Shown here: in pieces, positions 8,564 through 17,543 of the stretch | Layout of the letters: the number at the start of each line of letters is the position of its first letter | How positions within the stretch are numbered: the first letter of the stretch is position 1 | NCBI RefSeq assembly: GCF_030816915.1 | Contig: NZ_JAUSYN010000002.1 | Location: forward strand, 124,001-188,000 | DNA length: 64,000 nt | Direction: 5' to 3' | Source of the DNA: Streptomyces sp. B3I8 | Lineage (GTDB): Bacteria > Actinomycetota > Actinomycetes > Streptomycetales > Streptomycetaceae | Notes under the pieces: model-generated | What the model saw: the letters and a program-made list of their open reading frames with translations, nothing else | Told to the model about the DNA's origin: nothing | Databases searched by the model: none | Made by a program: the position numbers and the translations under genes

Positions 8564-9588
8564 CCACCGCCGACGGGGTACGTACGGCCGCGCCGCCACC
8601 CGGTGGCGGCGAAGAGGGCGTCGAACTCGTCGAGGTCGCGCTCGACACCGCCGGTGACGCAGAGCATGGCCATGTCCGAGATCGCCGCGAAGTCGGGCTC
8701 GCCGAGTTCGCCGACGAGGGTCTCGACCACCAGCGCACGACCGCCCTCGCGGGACGCGGCGCGGCAGTTGGCCAGGATGCGCGTACAGCGCTCGTCGTCC
8801 CAGTCGTGCAGCACGGTCTTGAGCAGGTGGAGGTCCCCGGCCGGCACCTCGGTGAAGAAGTCGCCGGCCACGCCGGTGAACCGCTCGGACAGGCCCCGCC
8901 GTTCGGCCTCCTTCACCGCGCCGTCGACGGCGTGCGGCAGGTCGAGCACCTTGCCGCGGAGCGCGGGATCGGCCTCCATCAGCGTCATGACGAGGTGTCC
9001 GTCGGCGCCGCCGACGTCGACCGCGGTGGTGGCCCCCTTGACGTCGGCCTCGGCCGCCACACCGTGGGTCACCAGGGCGGACATGTCGCTCATGGCGTCG
9101 GCGAAGACCCGGGCCGACTCGGCGTTCTCCGGCTGTCCGTAGTAGTCGAAGATGTCCGCGCCCAGCACCTTCTTCGCCTGGCTGGCGCCCTCGCGCACCG
9201 CCTCGGGGAACAGCCCCCAGGGGCCCCAGTGGGAGGGCCCGGCCTGGATCAGCAGCAGGGAGCGCAGGGAGCCCGGCACCCCGGCGCGCAGCAACTGTCC
9301 GCGTCCGGTGAGGCCGAAGCGGCCCTCGCCCTCGTAGCTGAGCACCCCCAGCGAGGCGGCCGCGCGCATCAGCCGGTAGGTGGCCCCTTCGTGACTGCCC
9401 TCCCGCCCGGCCACTTCCTTGGCCGTGAGCGGTTCGGCGGCGAGGTGGTCGACGATGTCGAGCCTGACGGTGGCGTGCAGGATCTGGACCACCGCGCCGC
9501 CGGTGAGCATGTTCAGCAACTGCGCGACGTCCGCCGCCGGGTCGGGGGCGGGGCCGTCGGCGGCCCGGTGCGTGGGGGTCTCGGTCAT
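8533..9588 (-). CDS. SAM-dependent O-methyltransferase (PF00891 type)
   Basis: 351-residue small-molecule methyltransferase. Residues about 15-100 are the winged-helix dimerisation domain (AQLLNMLTGGAVVQILHAT, then VRLDIVDHLAAEPLTAKEVA). The SAM site is DVGGADGHLVMTLM, with the acidic follow-up DLPHAV, and the presumed catalytic His is in LHDWDDERC. This is the fold of antibiotic and phenol O-methyltransferases such as those in polyketide tailoring, but no pathway genes flank it. The ATG at 9588 is preceded by GAGG at nine bases. It is divergent from an AraC-type regulator, which may control it. Substrate unknown. Confidence 0.85.
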   Translation of the reverse strand: MTETPTHRAADGPAPDPAADVAQLLNMLTGGAVVQILHATVRLDIVDHLAAEPLTAKEVAGREGSHEGATYRLMRAAASLGVLSYEGEGRFGLTGRGQLLRAGVPGSLRSLLLIQAGPSHWGPWGLFPEAVREGASQAKKVLGADIFDYYGQPENAESARVFADAMSDMSALVTHGVAAEADVKGATTAVDVGGADGHLVMTLMEADPALRGKVLDLPHAVDGAVKEAERRGLSERFTGVAGDFFTEVPAGDLHLLKTVLHDWDDERCTRILANCRAASREGGRALVVETLVGELGEPDFAAISDMAMLCVTGGVERDLDEFDALFAATGWRRGRTYPVGGGYSCMELEAV

Positions 9589-9727
9589 GGAACGCAACCT
9601 CGTCGGCTTCGGTGGTGACGGACAAGAGGTCTGTAGTGTCGACGCGGCCGGGGCGAAGGCGCATGCATCTGCGTGCCAGTCGGCCGGGACTTCCGCGTCG
9701 GGGACGCGATACGAGGGTGGGACGGCG

Positions 9728-10855
9728 ATGACGGCACGGCGGCCTGGAGCGGGAGCGACACCGGGGGCGCGGGCGGGCGCGGGAGAGGGAGCGGGCGCGA
9801 GCGCGGGTCCGCACACGGGCGCGAGTTCAAAGGCGGGTCCGGGCACGGCTTCGGGCACGGGCGCGAGGCCGGCTCCGGATACGTACGGGCCGGGGACGAC
9901 GTTCGCCGCGGACGTCACCGGGGCCGCACCGGGCGCCCGCGGCTTCGACGTCTTCCGGCGGGAGTGGGAGGCGCAGACGGGCGAGGCGCTGCCGTTGCCG
10001 TCGTTCGACACCGGCGCGTCCGGCGCCTTCCGGATCGGTGTGCGGGCGGCCAAGGTCCATGACGCGGTGGTCGCGGACGTGCGCTTCGCTCGTTTCCTCG
10101 GCCGTCCCTCGGGATCGCACGAACTCGGCGACCGGGTGCTCGTGCACCTGATGACGCACGGTTCCTGGCGCTTCGTCGGACTCGGCGGGGACGGCGGGAG
10201 CGCCACCGTCACGGCCGGGTCCTTCCTCGCCCGCCGCAACGGCGCGCCCGCACTGTTCGACGTGGCGCCCGGGTCCCGGGCGACGGTACTGATCCTGCCC
10301 ACCTCGGTCCTCGGCGGCTCCCTCGGCGCCCGTCGGCTGCTCGGCTCCAGCGGCTCCGCCGCGATGCGGGTGCTGACGGCCCACGCCCGCATGGTCCGCG
10401 AGACGGCGCACGAGCTGGGCCGGCCCGGTGTGCTCGCCTCGCGCGACGCACTGGTCGAACTCGCCAGAGGGGCGTTACGGCAGGAGTTCGACGACACCGA
10501 GCCCCGGCTGTCCCCCGCGCTCGCCCGCGCCGCGATGCTCCTCGCCGACGAGCACCTGACCGACCCCGGCCTGACCCCCTCCTCGCTCGCACGCCGGCTC
10601 AACGTCTCGCTGCGTACGCTGCACCGCGCGTTTGCCGGCACCGGGGAGCCGGTGGCCGCGTACATCAGGCGCCGGAGGCTGGAGTGCGCGCGGCAGGAGC
10701 TGCTCGCTCCCGGTAACGCGCCCAGCGTCACGGAGGCCGCCGCCCGCTGGCACTTCACGGACGGCAGCCACTTCACCCGCGCCTTCAAGAGGCAGTACGG
10801 GGAGACCCCCACCCAGGTGAGGGCGCGCATTGCGCCGTCGCCACGGTCGCGCTGA
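9728..10855 (+). CDS. AraC-family regulator with a TTA codon
   Basis: 375-residue regulator. Residues 1-70 are a low-complexity Gly/Ala/Thr run, probably disordered. Residues about 75-240 form an AraC-binding-like sensor domain (FRREWEAQTGEALPLPSFDT, RFARFLGRPSGSHELGDRVL). The last 100 residues are the two-helix-turn-helix DNA-binding domain: LTPSSLARRLNVSLRTLHRAF and VTEAAARWHFTDGSHFTRAF. Codon 250 (10475-10477) is TTA, so translation should depend on the bldA tRNA, tying the gene to development or late growth. Start ATG 9728 follows GGTGGG. Targets could be the divergent methyltransferase or the D-amino acid operon 156 bases downstream. Confidence 0.85.
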   Translation: MTARRPGAGATPGARAGAGEGAGASAGPHTGASSKAGPGTASGTGARPAPDTYGPGTTFAADVTGAAPGARGFDVFRREWEAQTGEALPLPSFDTGASGAFRIGVRAAKVHDAVVADVRFARFLGRPSGSHELGDRVLVHLMTHGSWRFVGLGGDGGSATVTAGSFLARRNGAPALFDVAPGSRATVLILPTSVLGGSLGARRLLGSSGSAAMRVLTAHARMVRETAHELGRPGVLASRDALVELARGALRQEFDDTEPRLSPALARAAMLLADEHLTDPGLTPSSLARRLNVSLRTLHRAFAGTGEPVAAYIRRRRLECARQELLAPGNAPSVTEAAARWHFTDGSHFTRAFKRQYGETPTQVRARIAPSPRSR

Positions 10856-10927
10856 GCGGGGCCCCGCCCCTGCCGTACCGCCGCCGGGCGGCTCCGCTTC
10901 GTACGGGACGACGGACATGCGTACGTC

Positions 10928-10949
10928 GGTTCGTTCGTGCGTACGAACC
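10928..10949. promoter_or_regulatory. inverted repeat before the D-amino acid operon
   Basis: GGTTCGT and ACGAACC flank eight bases, 61 bases before the operon start codon. A TGCGTACG octamer occurs at both 10917 and 10937. It is a candidate regulator site; which protein binds is unknown. Confidence 0.4.
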
Positions 10950-11010
10950 CAAGGCGGTGGGGGCGCTCCTAGGGTCGGGACCCGTGGCGGACGTTCGTCA
11001 GGAGGCGGCC

Positions 11011-12486
11011 ATGCAGACGTTGGTGCGGGGTGGCCGGTGCGTCGACCCGGACACGGGGTTCGACGGGCCGGCCGACGTGCTCGTCGACGGCGGCAGGATC
11101 GCCGCCGTCGGGCCCGGCATCGAGGCACCGCCGGATGCGGTGGTCGTCGAGGCCGGCGGGCTGGTCGTCGGACCCGGTTTCGTCGATCTGCACAGTCATG
11201 TGCACTCGGTCGCCGGGCAGCGTCTGCAGGCGCTGGACGGGGTGACCACGGCGCTCGATCTGGAGGCCGGGCTGATGCCGGTCGCCCGTGCCTATGCGGA
11301 CGCGGCCGCCGAGGGGCGCCCGCTGCACTACGGCTTCTCCGCCTCCTGGGGCGGCGCGCGGGCGCGGGTGCTGACCGGGCGCACGCCGGACGCCCGGTTC
11401 GAGTCGGCCATGGCCGTGCTGGGCGACCCTCGCTGGCAGCGCACCTCCACCCCGCGCGAGCTGGCCGCCTGGCTGTCCCTGCTGGAGGACGAGCTGGCCG
11501 ACGGCGCGCTCGGCATCGGCGTCCTGATGGGGTACGCGCCGGCGAGCGACCCCGCGGAGTACCTCGCCGTGGCCCGGCTGGCGGCGCGGGCGGGGGCGCC
11601 GACGTTCACGCACGTCCGCGAGCTGACCGAGGTGGACCCGGCCACGCCCGTGGACGGGTCCGCGGAGGTGGCGCGGGCGGCGGCCGAGACCGGTGCGGCG
11701 ATGCACCACTGCCATGTGAACAGCACCTCCGGTCGGCACGTCGACCGGGTCCTCGGAACACTGGAGGAGTCGCGGCGGGCGGGATCACGGGTGACGGTGG
11801 AGGCGTATCCGTACGGGGCGGGCAGCACGGCGATCGGTGCGGCGTTCATCGATCCGGAGCGGCTGCGCGCGAAGGGCCTCGGTCCGAGGAGCGTCGTCAT
11901 GGTGGAGACGGGTGAGCGGATCGCCGACGAGTCACGGTTGCGCCTGCTGCGCGAGCGGGACCCCGGTGCCCCCTGTCTGCTGGAGTTCCTCGACGAGGGC
12001 GCCACCGGCGACCGGGCACTGCTGCGGCGCGCACTGGCCTTCCCGGACGCGGTCGTCGCCAGCGACGCGATGCCGGTGCACTGGCCGGACGGCCGGCACG
12101 ACAGCGCCGAGTGGCCGCTGCCGCCCGGCGGGGCGACACACCCGCGCACCGCCGGGACCTTCGCCAAGACCCTGCGCCTGATGGTGCGGGAGTCCGGCGC
12201 GTGGAGCTGGACGGAGGCGTTCCGGCGCTGTTCCTACCTGCCGGCGCGGGTCCTCGACGAGGTCGCCCCGGCCGCCCGTGCCAAGGGCCGGCTCTCGGTC
12301 GGGGCCGACGCCGACCTGGTGGTGCTCGACCCGGGGACGGTCACCGACGCGGCGACGTACGCCGACCCCACCCGGCCCTCCGTGGGCGTGCGGCACCTGT
12401 ACGTGGCCGGGGTGCCGGTGGTCACGGAGGGCGCCCTGCGCACCGACGCGTTCCCCGGACGGCCACTGCGCGGGGAGGCACGATGA
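11011..12486 (+). CDS. N-acyl-D-amino-acid deacylase (amidohydrolase superfamily)
   Basis: 491-residue metal-dependent hydrolase that should remove acyl groups from N-acyl-D-amino acids. The N-terminal beta-sandwich begins TLVRGGRCVDPDTGFDGP, followed by the metal motif GFVDLHSHVHS, then FTHVRE and HHCHVNS, and the family C-terminal block KGRLSVGADADLVVLDP. The layout matches the D-aminoacylase group, which acts in the cytoplasm. The ATG at 11011 has a perfect AGGAGG six bases upstream, the best ribosome site in the region. First gene of an operon: its TGA overlaps the next ATG. With the downstream racemase it would feed free D-amino acids into conversion. Acyl and side-chain specificity are inferred. 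Confidence 0.82.
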   Translation: MQTLVRGGRCVDPDTGFDGPADVLVDGGRIAAVGPGIEAPPDAVVVEAGGLVVGPGFVDLHSHVHSVAGQRLQALDGVTTALDLEAGLMPVARAYADAAAEGRPLHYGFSASWGGARARVLTGRTPDARFESAMAVLGDPRWQRTSTPRELAAWLSLLEDELADGALGIGVLMGYAPASDPAEYLAVARLAARAGAPTFTHVRELTEVDPATPVDGSAEVARAAAETGAAMHHCHVNSTSGRHVDRVLGTLEESRRAGSRVTVEAYPYGAGSTAIGAAFIDPERLRAKGLGPRSVVMVETGERIADESRLRLLRERDPGAPCLLEFLDEGATGDRALLRRALAFPDAVVASDAMPVHWPDGRHDSAEWPLPPGGATHPRTAGTFAKTLRLMVRESGAWSWTEAFRRCSYLPARVLDEVAPAARAKGRLSVGADADLVVLDPGTVTDAATYADPTRPSVGVRHLYVAGVPVVTEGALRTDAFPGRPLRGEAR

Positions 12487-13664
12487 CGACGCCGGACCCC
12501 GGCGCGAAGACGACACCGGACCCCGGCACGATGGGCGCGCCGGACCTCGGCGCGCTGCTCGCCGACATCGAGACCCTGGTGACCTGCGAGTCGCCGTCGA
12601 CCGACCACGAGGCGCTCGCGCGCAGCGCGGCCGAGGTGGCCGCGATCGGCCGGCGTCTGCTGGGTGCCGACCCGGAGTACCTGGTGACCGACGGGTGCAC
12701 TCATCTGCGCTGGCGGTCCGGCACGGGTCCGGCCCGGGTGCTGCTGCTCGCGCACCACGACACGGTCTGGCCGCACGGTTCGCTGCGCACCCACCCGTAC
12801 GGCGTGCGCGACGGGGTGCTGCGCGGTCCCGGCTGCTTCGACATGAAGGCGGGCCTGGTGATGGCGCTGCACGCCGCCGCGGCCCTCCCCGAGCGGGCCG
12901 GGGTGACGATCCTGGTCACCGGGGACGAGGAGATCGGCTCGCCCCGGTCCCGGACGCTGATCGAGAAGGAGGCGCGCGGCTGCCAGGCCGTGTTCGTACT
13001 GGAGGCCTCGGCGGACGGGGGCGCGCTGAAGTGCCGCCGCAAGGGGGTCTCGCAGTACCGGATCGAGGTCGTGGGCCGGGCCGCGCACTCCGGGCTCGAA
13101 CCGGAGAAGGGCGTGAACGCGGGGGTGGAACTCGCGCACCAGATCCTCGCCGTGACCGGGCTGGCCCACCCGGCGCGCGGGACGACCGTGGTGCCGACGG
13201 TCCTGTCGGCCGGCACGACCGTGAACACCGTGCCGGCCGCCGCCGTCGTGGCGCTCGACGTGCGGGCCTGGGACCTGGCGGAGCAGGAACGCGTGGACGA
13301 GGGGCTGCGCGCCCTGCGTCCGGTGCTGCCCGGTGCGGTCGTGCGGGTCACGGGCGGGGTGAACCGGCCGCCGCTGGAGGCGGCCGCGTCCGGCGCCCTG
13401 TTCGCCCTCGCGGACTCCCTCGCGCGGGGACTGGGTCTCGGACCGCTCGCCGCGGCGGCGGTCGGCGGCGCCTCGGACGGCAACTTCACCGCCGGACTGG
13501 GCGTTCCCACACTGGACGGCCTCGGCGCGGTGGGCGGCGGCGCGCACGCCGACGACGAGCACGTCCTCGTCGCGGAACTGCCGGGCCGCACCGCGCTGTT
13601 GACCGCGCTGATCGAGGCGGTGCTGGAGCGCCGTCAGGGTCCGGCGGAAGAGGTGCCGCGATGA
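12483..13664 (+). CDS. M20-family amidohydrolase, likely N-acyl/N-succinyl-L-amino acid hydrolase
   Basis: 393-residue M20 metallopeptidase of the carboxypeptidase G2 type. All zinc-site blocks are visible: LLLAHHDTVWPHG, GPGCFDMKAGL, TGDEEIGS with the catalytic Glu, VLEAS, and GAHADDEHV near the end; GRAAHSGLEPEKGVNA belongs to the lid/dimer domain. In the known D-to-L amino acid route an M20 enzyme removes succinate from N-succinyl-L-amino acids, and the neighbours here fit that job. Cytoplasmic, no signal. The ATG overlaps the previous stop (ATGA), so translation is coupled. The N-terminal 20 residues contain a repeated TTPDPG unit that is probably disordered. Exact acyl group is inferred. 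Confidence 0.84.
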   Translation: MTTPDPGAKTTPDPGTMGAPDLGALLADIETLVTCESPSTDHEALARSAAEVAAIGRRLLGADPEYLVTDGCTHLRWRSGTGPARVLLLAHHDTVWPHGSLRTHPYGVRDGVLRGPGCFDMKAGLVMALHAAAALPERAGVTILVTGDEEIGSPRSRTLIEKEARGCQAVFVLEASADGGALKCRRKGVSQYRIEVVGRAAHSGLEPEKGVNAGVELAHQILAVTGLAHPARGTTVVPTVLSAGTTVNTVPAAAVVALDVRAWDLAEQERVDEGLRALRPVLPGAVVRVTGGVNRPPLEAAASGALFALADSLARGLGLGPLAAAAVGGASDGNFTAGLGVPTLDGLGAVGGGAHADDEHVLVAELPGRTALLTALIEAVLERRQGPAEEVPR

Positions 13665-14602
13665 CCGGGCACGGGCCGCGCACGCCGGGCGCCGCGTCCG
13701 GGCCGTCGCCTTCGGTGCCGGCCGAGGCCGAACGCACCGCCGCAGAAACCCTGCGCACCCTCGCAGAGGCCGAACACGCCGCCGCCGAGGCCGCCCGGGA
13801 CGCGAAGGTGACCGTCCGCGAGCTGGCGGAGGTCGCCGACCTGGCCGCCGTCTCGCGGCTCCTTCGGTCGGTCTGGCGGTCGGAACCCGGCAACGGCCCC
13901 GTGCCGTCGGAGTTGCTGCGGGCGATGACCGTGGCGGGGAACTACGTGTCCGGCGCGTTCGACGGTGACGGCGGCGAACTCCTCGGCGCCTGCTTCGGGT
14001 TCTTCGGCGCCCCCGCGCACGGCTCCCTGCACAGTCACATCACCGGCGTCCTCCCCGCCGGACTGGGGCGCGGCCTGGGCCTCGCGCTCAAGCTGCACCA
14101 GCGCGCCTGGGCACTGCGCCGGGGCGCGGACACCATCTCCTGGACGTTCGATCCGCTGGTGTGCCGCAACGCCCACTTCAACCTGGCGAAGCTGGGCGCC
14201 CGTCCGGTCCGGTACGTGCCCGACTTCTACGGTCCGCTGCACGACGGCATCAACGGCGCGGGCGCCACCGACCGGCTCCTGGTGGACTGGGACCTCACCG
14301 GTGCGGCGGGGCCGGGCAGCCGGGCGCCCGTGGACGCGGCGGCGCTGCGGGCGGGGGGCGCCGTGCCCGCGCTGTCGGCCGGCGCGGGCGGCCGGCCGGT
14401 GACCGGCGCGGACGACGGGCCGGTGCTCCTGGTGGCGGTGCCGCCCGACATCGAGGAACTCCGGCGGACCGACCCCGAGCTCGGCCGGGCGTGGCGGCCG
14501 GCGGTGCGGGAGGTGCTGGGCGGCCTGATGGCCGAGGGCGCGGAAGTCACCGGGTTCGACCGGGCCGGGTGGTACGTCGTGGAGAGGAAGCGGGACTCGT
14601 GA
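13661..14602 (+). CDS. GNAT acetyltransferase-like protein (COG3375), likely D-amino acid N-acyl/succinyltransferase
   Basis: 313-residue protein of the COG3375 branch of the GNAT superfamily. After a 45-residue Ala/Glu-rich lead, the domain runs VRELAEVADLAAVSRLLRSVW, GACFGFFG, HITGVLPAGLGRGLGLALK (acyl-CoA binding turn) and the branch-specific WTFDPLVCRNAHFNLAKLGA block ending in YGPLHDGINGA. In Geobacillus a divergent GNAT of an N-succinylamino acid racemase operon succinylates D-amino acids; the same association appears here. ATG overlaps the M20 stop, and its own TGA overlaps the GTG of the racemase, so all are coupled. The C-terminal 80 residues include a second small conserved piece (LLVAVPPDIEELRRTDPELG). 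Donor and acceptor are inferred. Confidence 0.78.
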   Translation: MTGHGPRTPGAASGPSPSVPAEAERTAAETLRTLAEAEHAAAEAARDAKVTVRELAEVADLAAVSRLLRSVWRSEPGNGPVPSELLRAMTVAGNYVSGAFDGDGGELLGACFGFFGAPAHGSLHSHITGVLPAGLGRGLGLALKLHQRAWALRRGADTISWTFDPLVCRNAHFNLAKLGARPVRYVPDFYGPLHDGINGAGATDRLLVDWDLTGAAGPGSRAPVDAAALRAGGAVPALSAGAGGRPVTGADDGPVLLVAVPPDIEELRRTDPELGRAWRPAVREVLGGLMAEGAEVTGFDRAGWYVVERKRDS

Positions 14603-15705
14603 AGCTCGACGGTGTGGAACTCCTGCGGGTACGGATGCCGTTGCGGACGCCGTTCCGGACCTCGTTCGGCACGCAGCACGTGCGCGAACTGCTGCTGGTG
14701 CGGGTGGAGACGCCGGACGGCGAGGGGTGGGGCGAGTGCGTGGCGATGGCCGACCCGCTGTACTCGTCGGAGTACGTCGACGGTGCCGCGCACGTCCTGC
14801 GCGAGCACCTGGTGCCCGCCCTGCTGCGGGCCGGCGAGGTGAGCGCGCACCGGGTGGCGCCGCTGCTGGCCCCGTTCAAGGGGCACCGGATGGCGAAGGC
14901 GGCGCTGGAGATGGCCGTGCTCGACGCCGAACTGCGCTCCCGTGGCGCCTCGTTCGCCACCGCGCTCGGCGCCACGAGGGACGCGGTGCCGTGCGGGGTC
15001 TCGGTCGGCATCATGGACTCGGTGCCCCAACTCCTGGACGCCGTCGGCGACTACCTCGCCCAGGGGTACTCGCGGATCAAGCTGAAGATCGAACCCGGCT
15101 GGGACGTGGAACCGGTCCGTGCCGTGCGCGAACGCTTCGGTGACGACGTGCTCCTCCAGGTCGACGCCAACACCGCGTACACGCTCGCCGACATCCCCCG
15201 GCTGCGCCGACTGGACCCGTTCGACCTGCTGCTGATCGAGCAGCCGCTGGACGAGGAGGACGTCCGCGGCCACGCCGAGCTGGCCCGGCACCTGACCACG
15301 CCGATCTGTCTCGACGAGTCGATCGTGTCGGCCCGTTCGGCCGCCGACGCGATCGCGCTGGGCGCCTGCGGCATCGTGAACATCAAGCCCGGGCGGGTCG
15401 GCGGTTATCTGGAGGCCCGGCGCGTGCACGACGTGTGCGCGGCGCACGGGGTGCCGGTGTGGTGCGGCGGCATGCTGGAGACGGGGCTCGGCAGGGCGGC
15501 GAACGTCGCGCTGGCCGCGCTGCCCGGGTTCACCCTGCCCGGCGACACCTCGGCCTCCGACCGCTACTACCGCACGGACATCACCGAGCCGTTCGTCCTG
15601 GACGCCGGGCACCTGCCGGTGCCGTCCGGTCCCGGCCTCGGCGTGGTCCCGGTCCCGGAGGCGCTGGCGGAGGTGACGACGGGGACGGAACGGCTGGGGG
15701 CGTGA
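14599..15705 (+). CDS. N-succinyl/N-acylamino acid racemase (enolase superfamily, MenC-like)
   Basis: 368-residue enolase-superfamily enzyme interconverting N-acyl D- and L-amino acids. Starting from the GTG at 14599, the catalytic residues fall at Lys161/Lys163 (RIKLKIEPG), Asp189 (VDANTAY), Glu214 (IEQPLDEED), Asp239 (CLDESIVS) and Lys263 (NIKPGRVGG); these numbers coincide with the characterised Amycolatopsis N-acylamino acid racemase, which supports both call and start. The family also contains o-succinylbenzoate synthase, but there are no menaquinone genes near. GTGA overlap with the GNAT stop couples translation. This is the last enzyme of the operon; the PucR regulator follows after 78 bases. 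The motif FRTSFGTQHVRELLLVRVE is the usual N-terminal cap segment. Confidence 0.88.
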   Translation: MKLDGVELLRVRMPLRTPFRTSFGTQHVRELLLVRVETPDGEGWGECVAMADPLYSSEYVDGAAHVLREHLVPALLRAGEVSAHRVAPLLAPFKGHRMAKAALEMAVLDAELRSRGASFATALGATRDAVPCGVSVGIMDSVPQLLDAVGDYLAQGYSRIKLKIEPGWDVEPVRAVRERFGDDVLLQVDANTAYTLADIPRLRRLDPFDLLLIEQPLDEEDVRGHAELARHLTTPICLDESIVSARSAADAIALGACGIVNIKPGRVGGYLEARRVHDVCAAHGVPVWCGGMLETGLGRAANVALAALPGFTLPGDTSASDRYYRTDITEPFVLDAGHLPVPSGPGLGVVPVPEALAEVTTGTERLGA

Positions 15706-15783
15706 GGCCGTGGCGGGCGACGGAACGGCTGTTAGATTTCCTCCCCCGGTACGAACGGAGCCGGGTGTGCCTACGAGGCCGAG

Positions 15784-17493
15784 GTGGTGGCGCCGGTGAT
15801 CGGAAGACCGCGTACGCGACTGAGCCGGGTGCTCGACGACCTCGGGGGCGTCCTGCTGGAGCCGGTCGCGGGGGTACGGCGCCGGGGCGCCCGGCTGGAC
15901 CACGTGGTCATCCACGATCCGCTGGACACCGCGCCCGGACAGGGGCCGGACGCCACGGCCCCGGACCCGTTGGGCACCGGCGTCGCCCATGCCGTGGTGC
16001 TGTGCGTCGGCGTGCGCGCGCCGGACGATCTCGTCCGGCTGCTGCGCGCGTACGGCGGCCGGGACGCGACCGCGCTCGTCGTCCGACAGCCGGTGGAGGC
16101 CACGCCCGAGGTGGTGCGTGCCGCCGAGGCGTCGGGCGTCGCCCTGCTGGGGCTGGCCGCCGGTGCCTCCTGGGCGCAGCTCGCCGCGATGCTCCGGTCC
16201 GTGCTGGCCGAGGAGGACCTCGGTGACGCCTCGCCGCAGACCCTCGACGGAAGACCGGCCGGGGACCTGTTCGCCGTGGCCAACGCGGTGGCCGCGCTGC
16301 TGGACGCCCCGGTGACCATCGAGGACCGGGCCTCGCGCGTGCTCGCCTTCTCCGGGCGGCAGGACGAGGCCGACCAGCCCCGGGCGCGGACGATCCTGGG
16401 CCGGCAGGTGCCCGAGCACTTCACCCGCCGTCTGGAGGCCAACGGCGTGTTCGAGCGGCTGTACCGCGAGCGGGGCCCCGTCTACGTCGATCCGCGGTCG
16501 CAGGACTTCGAGATGGGCATGCCGCGGGTGGCCGTCGCGGTCCGCGCGGGCGACGAGATCCTGGGTTCGGTCTGGGCGGCGGTCCCGGGTCCCCTCGGCG
16601 CGGAGCGCGCGCAGTCGCTCGTGGACGCCGCCAAGGTGGTGGCGCTGCACATGCTGCGGCTGCGGGCGGGCGCCGACGTCGAGCGGCGGCTGCGGGCGGA
16701 CCTGGTGAGCACGGTGCTGGAGGGCGGCACGGCGGCCCCGGAGGCGCTCGCCCGCCTCGGCCTGCTCGGCCGGCCGCTGGTCGTGCTGGCGATGGGTGTG
16801 GCCGATCCGCCCGGGGTGACGACTCCGGAGGAGGACGTCAGCCGGACGGCCGGCCGGCAACGGCTCACCGACGCGCTGGCGACGCATCTGAGCACGGTGC
16901 AGCCGCGTTCGGCGGTCGCGTTGCTCGGGGACGTCGCCTACGGGATCGTTCCGCTGCCGGGCGGCCGGCCGGAGGGCGTGGCGCGGGCGCTGCGCCTGGC
17001 CTCGGCGTTCCTGGAACGCACCGGGCGCGGTACCCGGGCGGCGGCGATCGGCATCGGTCCGCCCGCCGAGGACGGGGCCGGGGTACGGCGTTCGCGCGAG
17101 GACGCGGACCGGGCCCTGCGGGTCCTGCTCACGGCGGGCCGGGGCCGCCGGGTCGCCACCTCGGAGGACGTCCACATCGACGCCCTCCTGCTGGAGCTGT
17201 CCGACCTCGCGGCGGCCCGCGGCGACCGCCCGACGGCGGCGATCGCCCGCCTCCTCGACCACGACGCGCGGCACAGTTCCCGTCTGGTCCACACCCTGCG
17301 GTGCTGGCTGGACGCGTTCGGCGACGTGCCGGCGGCGGCGGAGCGGGCCCACGTCCATCCCAACACCTTCCGCTACCGGCTGCGCCGCCTCGCCGAGGTC
17401 GCCGGGCTCGACCTGACCGACCCCGACCAGCGTTTCGCCGCGATGCTGCAGTTGCGGCTGCTGCCCGCGCCCGAGGGCACGCCGGAGGTGTGA
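15784..17493 (+). CDS. PucR-family transcriptional regulator
   Basis: 569-residue regulator. The N-terminal part (to about 150) is a PucR-type sensing domain (ALVVRQPVEATPEVVRAAEA), the middle is a GAF-like then GGDEF-related CdaR segment with the SREDADRALRVL block, and the last 70 residues are the PucR helix-turn-helix: LVHTLRCWLDAFGDVPAAAE, VHPNTFRYRLRRLAEVAGL. Such proteins control purine, amino acid and polyamine catabolism. The GTG at 15784 has GAGG five bases upstream; GTGs at 15787 and 15796 are alternatives. It lies 78 bases after the racemase on the same strand and probably regulates that operon. Effector unknown. Confidence 0.84.
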   Translation: MVAPVIGRPRTRLSRVLDDLGGVLLEPVAGVRRRGARLDHVVIHDPLDTAPGQGPDATAPDPLGTGVAHAVVLCVGVRAPDDLVRLLRAYGGRDATALVVRQPVEATPEVVRAAEASGVALLGLAAGASWAQLAAMLRSVLAEEDLGDASPQTLDGRPAGDLFAVANAVAALLDAPVTIEDRASRVLAFSGRQDEADQPRARTILGRQVPEHFTRRLEANGVFERLYRERGPVYVDPRSQDFEMGMPRVAVAVRAGDEILGSVWAAVPGPLGAERAQSLVDAAKVVALHMLRLRAGADVERRLRADLVSTVLEGGTAAPEALARLGLLGRPLVVLAMGVADPPGVTTPEEDVSRTAGRQRLTDALATHLSTVQPRSAVALLGDVAYGIVPLPGGRPEGVARALRLASAFLERTGRGTRAAAIGIGPPAEDGAGVRRSREDADRALRVLLTAGRGRRVATSEDVHIDALLLELSDLAAARGDRPTAAIARLLDHDARHSSRLVHTLRCWLDAFGDVPAAAERAHVHPNTFRYRLRRLAEVAGLDLTDPDQRFAAMLQLRLLPAPEGTPEV

Positions 17494-17543
17494 GGGCGGC
17501 GACGGGGCTCGGCGCGGGACGGGCGGGCGGCCGGGCCCGGTGC

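Noticed and set aside
9741..9900. G-rich repeat tract as a separate element
   Set aside because: It encodes the Gly/Ala-rich disordered start of the AraC-type protein in frame and lacks a regular period.
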